Assembly (NCBI GenBank): GCA_002429115.1
Contig: DIYS01000233.1
Span: 1-29,920, forward strand
Source: Saccharicrinis sp. UBA6048
GTDB lineage: Bacteria; Bacteroidota; Bacteroidia; Bacteroidales; Marinilabiliaceae
Length of the DNA: 29,920 bases
Reading direction: 5' to 3'
Shown: positions 24,801 through 29,920 of the stretch, in pieces
Layout of the letters: the number at the start of each line of letters is the position of its first letter
Position numbering within the stretch: the first letter of the stretch is position 1
The notes under the pieces: generated by a model
Told to the model about the DNA's origin: nothing
Database searches by the model: none
Seen by the model: the letters and a program-made list of their open reading frames with translations, nothing else
Translations under genes and position numbers: made by a program

Positions 24801-24981
24801 GCCTGAGTCTATTTGTTCAAAATTAAAAATGCAAGGTTTGAAGGTATTCGTCTCTGCGGAAAACCTTTTAACGTTCACGAACTTCAAAGGTTTTGATCCT
24901 GAAGGTGCCCTAAGTGGTACAACGAATAACAACATACCAGGTGTAAAGACTTACACATTTGGTATTAAGATGGATATGTAG
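21859..24981 (+). CDS. SusC/RagA-family TonB-linked outer-membrane transporter
   Basis: A 1040-residue outer-membrane importer of standard SusC length. Order of parts: signal peptide 1-20 (cut before QSVQVQ), CarboxypepD_reg-like domain at about 24-100 (VQGIVTEEATGLTLPGVSVYI), TonB box around DEVMVVAYG (102-110), plug domain at about 115-230 (VRIRGIGSLSAGSSPLYIVDGVP, LYGSRAANGVIIITTKQGK), then a large barrel ending in YTFGIKMDM. SusC proteins pair with a SusD lid and import oligomers by TonB-driven energy. Most act on glycans, but RagA imports peptides, so substrate cannot be assumed. SusD starts 36 bases downstream, and the FISUMP lipoprotein and a secreted protease follow in the same direction. 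Confidence 0.95.
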   Translation: MKSFLSGFLLSLIFSVSVMAQSVQVQGIVTEEATGLTLPGVSVYIEGTTTGTITNIDGLYTLDVPSDATIVYSFIGMKTIKEVVNGRTTIDVSMTSDSEIVDEVMVVAYGSTTKEAYTGSAQVVEAEVIENRPVTSFEKALQGTTAGLQVTSSSGQPGATAQVRIRGIGSLSAGSSPLYIVDGVPIEGGLSSINPNDIESTTVLKDAVSASLYGSRAANGVIIITTKQGKAGKTRISFSAQTGIANRISDGYPLMNSTQFYEHSWQGIYNFAIDNTPVEGDPEWDNFQKIDGGDPQKYGIRVAHRDVKDIVGYNPFGLDNPLDDNGKLIPGTQVLTNTNWRDEVYKTGVVQNYNLNISGGTEGTKVYFSLGYYDDNGTVLSSNYKRYSSKINVSHKVNDFITAGVNSLMSYSITNGPPSGSGGANPTRSADIINAASPVKMPDGSWAWGNKAAFDFNPVALAEMDIYRSKGMRSMLSSYIDVKILPTVSFKTTGSVDYSHSKGLTYYNPHHGNGAAVNGRSSMSSGEGYVWSVSNIFSWNKYTDRSSLEVIAGQEASGTFSESLSAGVTDFAIPGKYDLVWGSQPTTAGSGSSESNLISYLGQAKYNYDSRYYISASVRTDGSSRFGEEYKYGLFYSVGGSWRIKQESWMQSFNWLNDLKFRASYGTSGNNNIGNYASLGLYSGGANYGGYPGLGASQPPNPNIHWESMTASNFGLEMTIFKNLSTTIELYEKKSEGLLYARPLSSSKGFTSITTNLGAMKNYGIEGMMTYRKQFGSVYNETSINVTANRNEILNLEQDRITGATQMREPGGDIHQFFMKEWAGVNPNNGNPMWFTNVESDDEANTAEPESAFKDPNGSGRMVTSDYEDAERTRQGSAMPDFYGGLSNMLTYKNFDFAFNWYFSVGGQIYNYDYAGNMHDGTKTGDNLSTDALAAWTPNNRYTNVPKYVQNNASGSNQISTRFLEDASYLRLKNISLTYNLPESICSKLKMQGLKVFVSAENLLTFTNFKGFDPEGALSGTTNNNIPGVKTYTFGIKMDM

Positions 24982-25017
24982 AATAAAGAATTGGGACAAA
25001 TAAAAAGTTAGAAAGAA

Positions 25018-26532
25018 ATGAAGTTTTTAAATAAATATATAAAGATTGTTGTAGCGGCTGGAATCATTGGCTCAACGGCATCTTGTAGTGATGATTTTCT
25101 GGATACAAAACCGGAAACGGCGGTATCGTATGAGGAGGCTTTTGAGTCAATCACCAATGCCGAGTCTGCCTTAGTGGGTATGTATAATAACCTGAGTGCT
25201 TATAATTTTGATGGTTTGTATGCGCCTATTATGGGTGATTTGGTTGGCGAGGATTTATTATTGGATTCGAAGCAAAACTGGGGTTGGTTCCTGTCTGTTT
25301 ACCAGTTGGAAACATTACCTAACTACACCTGGGCTGCTGAGCCTTGGTCAAGTGGTTATTTCCTGATTTACCAGGCGAATCAGATTATTGAAAATGCCGA
25401 TAAGGTGCCTGATGCAACTGATGCTCAAAAGGGCAATCTGAAAGGACAGGCTAAGGTGATGCGTGCGGCTACCATGCTTAAGTTGGTACAAATGTTTGGT
25501 GATGCTTATTCGGTTAATCCGGAGGCACCGGGAATTTTGAATGCCAACACCCTTAAAGAGTGGGATGAAGAAGATATCCCTCGCTCAACCGTTGGTGATA
25601 TCTACGGTCAGATTCTTCAGGATCTGGATGAAGCAATTCCAATGTTGGAAGACTATGCCGCTGAGGTGGGTGATTTACCGGTAAGTGAGCACCCACAAAT
25701 GTTTAAAGATTCAACGGCTTTCTTTAATGTGCGTTCTGCCAATGCCGTATTGGCACGTGCTCATTTGGATATGGAAAATTGGGAGAAAGCCCGTGATCAT
25801 GCGGCTATCGCTAAGAAAGATATGACCTTGATGGATGTGAATGATATGCTAAGTGGTTTTAACTATCCGAATAGTGAAACATTGTATTCAATCAAGTATA
25901 CAGCTGAGGACAATAATATCTATCTGTCAATTCCATCGTTCTATTTTCCTTTGGGAGGTTATAGCTCTATGCGAGCTGATACCAGTTTTGTGGATACCTA
26001 TGCCGATTTTGATCAGCGCAAGAAGTGGTTTCGCCATGGGCGCGACCTGATGGTACGTTGGGAAGGAGAAGAAGAGGATGTGCCTTTAGATGCAGATAAC
26101 TATGTGGTTTTAAAGTTTCAAAGTATAAACGGGCAGACTGGTTATGCGCAGCGCATTAGTATCCGTGCTTCAGAAATGTACCTGATAGAAGCGGAGGCTG
26201 AAGCTGAGTTAGGAAATTATTCAAAGGCGCAGGAGCTATTGCATACAATTCAAAAAAGAGCTTTTGCGGGAGCTGTTAAATCAAGCAACACAGGCCAGGC
26301 ATTAATCGATGAGATTTTGCTGGAGCGAAGAAAAGAGCTGGCAGGCGAAGGATTCCGTTGGAATGATATTAAGCGCCGTAGCCTGCCGTTTAAGCGTAAT
26401 GGGCACCACTGGTCGAAATGGGATTTCCAGTTTGGTGATGAAGATTATTATCGCCTGACATTTCCTATTCCGCAGAGTGAAATTGATAACAACAATGCTT
26501 TGTCAGAAGCAGACCAAAACCCAGGTTATTAA
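25018..26532 (+). CDS. SusD/RagB-family substrate-binding lipoprotein
   Basis: A 504-residue SusD-like lipoprotein that forms the hinged lid of the SusC transporter above. The lipobox is TASC (C23), followed by SDDFLD, a typical surface-export sequence of SusD proteins. Family landmarks: DTKPETAVSYEEAFESITNAESALVG near the start, AKVMRAATMLKLVQMFGD, the tetratricopeptide-like helices including ARAHLDMENWEKARDHAAIAKK, and a C-terminal LLERRKELAGEGFRWNDIKR with the end FPIPQSEIDNNNAL. Length is normal. Only the protein partner is certain; the ligand, peptide or glycan, is not readable from sequence. It is co-transcribed with SusC (36-base gap). Confidence 0.95.
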   Translation: MKFLNKYIKIVVAAGIIGSTASCSDDFLDTKPETAVSYEEAFESITNAESALVGMYNNLSAYNFDGLYAPIMGDLVGEDLLLDSKQNWGWFLSVYQLETLPNYTWAAEPWSSGYFLIYQANQIIENADKVPDATDAQKGNLKGQAKVMRAATMLKLVQMFGDAYSVNPEAPGILNANTLKEWDEEDIPRSTVGDIYGQILQDLDEAIPMLEDYAAEVGDLPVSEHPQMFKDSTAFFNVRSANAVLARAHLDMENWEKARDHAAIAKKDMTLMDVNDMLSGFNYPNSETLYSIKYTAEDNNIYLSIPSFYFPLGGYSSMRADTSFVDTYADFDQRKKWFRHGRDLMVRWEGEEEDVPLDADNYVVLKFQSINGQTGYAQRISIRASEMYLIEAEAEAELGNYSKAQELLHTIQKRAFAGAVKSSNTGQALIDEILLERRKELAGEGFRWNDIKRRSLPFKRNGHHWSKWDFQFGDEDYYRLTFPIPQSEIDNNNALSEADQNPGY

Positions 26533-26576
26533 TTAATACGAAGGTTATAATTAAGAAAAAGGGTAAAACATTGTCT

Positions 26577-28058
26577 ATGATTATTGGGAAAATAAATAAG
26601 TGGTTAACAATTGGACAGTTACTAAGTATCGTTTTGATACTTAGTAGTTGCTCCAAAGATGAAAGCATGGAGAGCTTAAACCCCAATGCGGGGCAAAGCT
26701 TTCTGAATGTGGAAAGCGAGGGTTACGTAGTAACCTTAAACGCTGAAGAACCTGTTGATGGGCAGGAAGGAATCTGGCGCATCTATAGTGGAGTAAACGG
26801 GACATTTGATGACTTAAATGACCCAAAAACAATTTTTCATGGCGAGCCGGGAGAGATCTATCAACTGGGCTGGGAAGTAAGCCAGGGAAAAGAATATGAA
26901 GCTGAAACAATTACCGTTTCGTTTATGCCTTTAAAGGCGACAATTTCTACGTATGTAAAGGATACCTTATTCAATAATGTATCGATTGAATTAGAAGCAG
27001 AAGCTGCACAATTCGGTGCCGAAGGTCAATGGACAATTATTTCCGGCGACGGCGGCCGAATTGAGAATGCAGATAATCATATAGCGCAATTTATTGGTAA
27101 AGAAGGAAGCGATTACGAATTACAATGGACGCTGTCTTTTGGATCAAAAGAAGATGTTAAGACCATTGCTTTTCATACCGATACTTTGCGAGCTGATGCC
27201 GGAATGAATAACCTGGATATAATAACATCTCAGGAAGCACAAATTAAATACACAAACTTAGATGCCTTTTTACCGGCAGGAGGAACAGGTGTCTGGACCG
27301 TATTGGGTACAACAGATGGAGAGGTATTGGCCTTTAATGACGCCAGTTCGGTATTTAAAGGAACGGCTGATCAAACGTATCAACTACTATGGACTGTTCA
27401 GGTAGATGATTACCAGGCTAAGGATACGCTTGAGATTCGTTTTCGCGGATTGTGGGGTATGTGGACCGATGAACGGGATGACCAATCCTATCGATTTGTA
27501 GAAATCAACGGTTTGGAATGGATGGCCGATAATTACAATTACAATAGCTTTCCTTATACCGGAGGCGTTCATGAATACACAAAATATATCCGATCATGGT
27601 ATTACGGTCAAAGCTCACGTGCGCATATTGAAGATGGCGTACCGGTGGAAGGAGAAGAGGCCAGAAAGCTTTACGGTCGCCTGTATAACTTTTATGCATC
27701 GATCTTTGATGCACCGGAAGGTTGGCGTTTACCAACCAAAGATGAGTTTCTGGCACTAGACGGCTATGTGACGTCGAAGGGTTTATCAACCAAAGAACTG
27801 ATGGTTGGTGGGGAAACAGGTCTGGAGCTTGTGTATGGCGGAAGCAACTCTTATAGCAATAACAACGGTGACCAAAGAGATTATTTCTCAGAACAAGGCA
27901 TTTCAGCATATTATATGACCGATGAATATACGCCTGAAAAATTTGAAGTATTTGGAATGATGCTAAGCGAAAAGTTTGAAGGTATCGCACAAGTACCAAT
28001 GTCTGCTTTTTTTACGGGCATTTCCGTTCGCTATGTAAGAGAGGTGACGAATAATTGA
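26577..28058 (+). CDS. Lipoprotein with three internal repeats and a FISUMP domain
   Basis: A 493-residue lipoprotein. ATG 26577 is preferred to the in-frame TTG at 26571. The signal ends at C25 (LILSSC), followed by SKDE. Residues 51-116, 135-199 and 221-289 are three similar beta-sandwich-like units. Each carries a G-x-W-x-I/V-x-S/G-G motif (GIWRIYSG, GQWTIISG, GVWTVLGT) and a Y-x-L-x-W motif (YQLGWEV, YELQWTL, YQLLWTV), suggesting Ig/PKD-like folds. Residues about 303-493 match the Fibrobacter succinogenes major paralogous domain (FVEINGLEWMADN, LYGRLYNFYA, PEGWRLPTKDEFLALDG). It sits 44 bases after SusD, where SusE/F-like surface-binding proteins are usually encoded. I infer a surface-exposed accessory binding protein. 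Confidence 0.8.
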   Translation: MIIGKINKWLTIGQLLSIVLILSSCSKDESMESLNPNAGQSFLNVESEGYVVTLNAEEPVDGQEGIWRIYSGVNGTFDDLNDPKTIFHGEPGEIYQLGWEVSQGKEYEAETITVSFMPLKATISTYVKDTLFNNVSIELEAEAAQFGAEGQWTIISGDGGRIENADNHIAQFIGKEGSDYELQWTLSFGSKEDVKTIAFHTDTLRADAGMNNLDIITSQEAQIKYTNLDAFLPAGGTGVWTVLGTTDGEVLAFNDASSVFKGTADQTYQLLWTVQVDDYQAKDTLEIRFRGLWGMWTDERDDQSYRFVEINGLEWMADNYNYNSFPYTGGVHEYTKYIRSWYYGQSSRAHIEDGVPVEGEEARKLYGRLYNFYASIFDAPEGWRLPTKDEFLALDGYVTSKGLSTKELMVGGETGLELVYGGSNSYSNNNGDQRDYFSEQGISAYYMTDEYTPEKFEVFGMMLSEKFEGIAQVPMSAFFTGISVRYVREVTNN

Positions 28059-28140
28059 TTTAAGAACAAGGACTAATAGTCAATGATTAGCTAAATAGCT
28101 GTTTAGGCCTTGATTAATCATCAGGAATAATAGTAATCAT

Positions 28141-29920
28141 ATGAAGAAGTTAAAATATAGTTTTCTCTTAATAGTCGTCTTTTTGCAGGTGCTGGCCACG
28201 CAGGCTCAGGTACCAATGGAAGACTTGGTTAAGGGTAAAATCAGGATTAAGCTTAAGAAGGAGTACCTGCAAGAGCTAACTCCTCTTAAAGGAGCTACAA
28301 CAACTACCAGCTCCAAAGTGATTGGTATTGACCGTATCGATCAGTTGAGCGATGAAATTGGTATTACACGTATTAATCGTGTTTTCCCTTTCTCGCCACA
28401 GAATGAAGAACGCCACCGCAAACATGATTTGCATTTATGGTACGAGCTGGATTTTGATGAAGAAGAAAATCCGAATGGAGTGGCTACTATGTATTCTCAG
28501 TTAGAAGATGTGGCCATTGCCAAACCTGTTTATAAGAAAATATTTATTGAAGGTGAAGGAACGCCTGTTCCTGTTAATATTGATTCTTTAGCCTTATTGG
28601 CTTCACCGGGTAGTGAGTCAACAACGGGCTTAAAGAGCTTTACGGCCAACAATGCCGGAGAGGTAACATTCAATGATCCTCAGTTAAGTCAGCAGTGGCA
28701 TTACGAAAATGATGGAACAATAGGTACCGCCAATGTGGATATTGACCTGTTTAAAGCATGGGTCAAAGAGACTGGTAACTCTGATGTTATTGTTGCCGTG
28801 GTTGATGGTGGTATTGATACCAAGCATGAAGATTTAAAAGACAACCTTTGGGTGAATGAGGCCGAGCTAAATGGTGAACCGGGAGTGGATGATGACCAGA
28901 ACGGATACGTTGATGATATCCATGGTTTTAACTTTATTTATGGTGGTGCCGTAACAGCACATTTCCATGGAACACACGTAGCTGGTACCGTAGGTGCAGT
29001 TACTAATAATGGCATTGGTGTGGCTGGTGTTGCCGGCGGAGATTATAGCAATGGTAAAGGTAATGGAGTACGTTTGATGTCTTGTCAGGCTTATGATACA
29101 CGTGGTGGTGATGGTAAAGGTTTTGCTGCGGCCATTGTGTATGGAGCCGATAATGGTGCAGTTATTTCTCAGAATTCATGGGGTTATTCTACACCAGGCT
29201 ATTGGGAACCGGAAGTATTGGATGCGATTAAGTATTTTATTGCTGAAGCAGGTTATTACGAAGGCAGTCCGATGCAGGGTGGAGTTCTTTTCTTTGCAGC
29301 AGGTAACTCTGGTAAGATGGAAGAGCATTATCCGGCTGCTCACGAGGAAGTAGTTGCTGTTGGATCAACTGGTCCGGCAGGTGATAACGCGCCTTACAGT
29401 ACGCATGGTCCTTGGGTGGATATATGTGCACCAGGTGGTGACCAAAGTTTTGGTTCAGAAGGAGGAGTGTTAAGTACACTACCGAACAATAAATATGGTT
29501 TTCAGCAGGGAACATCCATGGCTTGTCCGCATGTTTCCGGTGTGGCCGCTTTAGTAGTCTCAAAATTTGGAGGACCTGCTTTTACAGCTGATGACCTGAA
29601 AGGAATAATTCTTGGTTCGACCACAGGTTTAACCTTTGATCACAACGATAACTTCGGAATTGGTAATCTGAATGCTTTAAATGCATTAGCTGAAGATTTG
29701 CGCATCGCACCAGATCCAATTGATGATTTACGAGCTTTTGATATCGCCCATAATGAATTGTCATTGGAATGGACAGTGCCGGTGGATTCGGATGATTTCC
29801 GACCTATTAAGTTTCATTTAGCAGTTAGTGGAGATCTTTTAACGGCTAAGAACTTTGATCAGGCTTCTGTAATTACTCTGGAGAACCCTTTTGAAGCACT
29901 ACTCTTTATACGCTTTATTG
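28141..29920 (+). CDS. Secreted subtilisin-family (S8) serine protease, 3' end outside the window
   Basis: An open frame of 593 codons that runs off the window edge. It begins with a signal peptide (MKKLKYSFLLIVVFLQVLATQA, cut before Q) and an N-terminal pro-region of about 160 residues. The S8 catalytic triad is complete: D222 in VAVVDGGID, H276 in HFHGTHVAGT and S459 in QGTSMACPHVSG, with oxyanion N389 in FFAAGNSG. From about residue 523 (PDPIDDLRAFDIAHNELSLEWTVP) a fibronectin type III-like domain begins. Bacteroidota secreted proteases often continue with further FN3 units and a type IX secretion C-terminal domain, which cannot be checked here. It lies 82 bases after the FISUMP gene, in the same direction as SusCD, and is the only enzyme of that locus seen in the window. 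Protein degradation at the cell surface or outside is likely. Confidence 0.92.
   Translation, partial: MKKLKYSFLLIVVFLQVLATQAQVPMEDLVKGKIRIKLKKEYLQELTPLKGATTTTSSKVIGIDRIDQLSDEIGITRINRVFPFSPQNEERHRKHDLHLWYELDFDEEENPNGVATMYSQLEDVAIAKPVYKKIFIEGEGTPVPVNIDSLALLASPGSESTTGLKSFTANNAGEVTFNDPQLSQQWHYENDGTIGTANVDIDLFKAWVKETGNSDVIVAVVDGGIDTKHEDLKDNLWVNEAELNGEPGVDDDQNGYVDDIHGFNFIYGGAVTAHFHGTHVAGTVGAVTNNGIGVAGVAGGDYSNGKGNGVRLMSCQAYDTRGGDGKGFAAAIVYGADNGAVISQNSWGYSTPGYWEPEVLDAIKYFIAEAGYYEGSPMQGGVLFFAAGNSGKMEEHYPAAHEEVVAVGSTGPAGDNAPYSTHGPWVDICAPGGDQSFGSEGGVLSTLPNNKYGFQQGTSMACPHVSGVAALVVSKFGGPAFTADDLKGIILGSTTGLTFDHNDNFGIGNLNALNALAEDLRIAPDPIDDLRAFDIAHNELSLEWTVPVDSDDFRPIKFHLAVSGDLLTAKNFDQASVITLENPFEALLFIRFI

Overview
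The window looks like a chromosomal segment of a Bacteroidota bacterium, probably a marine or sediment Marinilabiliales-type lineage (the order is inferred from overall gene character, not proven). Evidence: a SusC/SusD pair, a DUF5686 carboxypeptidase-regulatory-like outer-membrane protein, a FISUMP-domain lipoprotein, a membrane-bound AraC regulator, AT-rich DNA, few Shine-Dalgarno sites, and -7 elements of the Bacteroidota TAnnTTTG type. No tRNA, rRNA, transposase or CRISPR array was seen.

Region 1-1777 has no convincing gene. It is built from repeats: two modules (X about 230 bp, Y 263 bp) in the order X-Y-X-spacer-X-Y. Region 1778-9487 is housekeeping-like: a dihydroorotate-dehydrogenase-like flavoprotein (+), a bidirectional terminator, a DUF5686 protein and a DUF481 beta-barrel protein (both -), a class I/II aminotransferase (+) and an FtsX/LolE-type permease (+) that probably starts at a TTG just behind its promoter. 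Region 9488-10039 has no gene, but holds two dyads 21 bp apart, a weak sigma54-like element and a strong orphan terminator, so it could encode a small RNA.

Region 10040-13568 is a compact three-gene operon that reads as aerobic L-lysine degradation: a lysine 6-dehydrogenase-like enzyme (lysine to allysine), a short DUF1338 (HglS-type) 2-oxoadipate dioxygenase/decarboxylase, and an ALDH7-type aminoadipate-semialdehyde dehydrogenase. Only the 2-aminoadipate transaminase step is missing from the cluster. Two similar 16-bp palindromes, one in the promoter and one before the third gene, are candidate operators.

Region 14105-17581 pairs a DUF1254/DUF1214 lipoprotein with a long S1-type arylsulfatase lipoprotein, ending in a strong terminator. 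A transmembrane AraC regulator follows (17808-18959). After about 1 kb of repeat-rich non-coding DNA comes an outer-membrane locus (20017 to the window end): a coiled-coil/solenoid lipoprotein, SusC, SusD, a lipoprotein with three internal repeats plus a FISUMP domain, and a secreted subtilisin-family protease cut by the window edge. No glycoside hydrolase or lyase is present, and the only enzyme is a protease, so I infer that the SusCD system handles peptides or protein rather than glycan.
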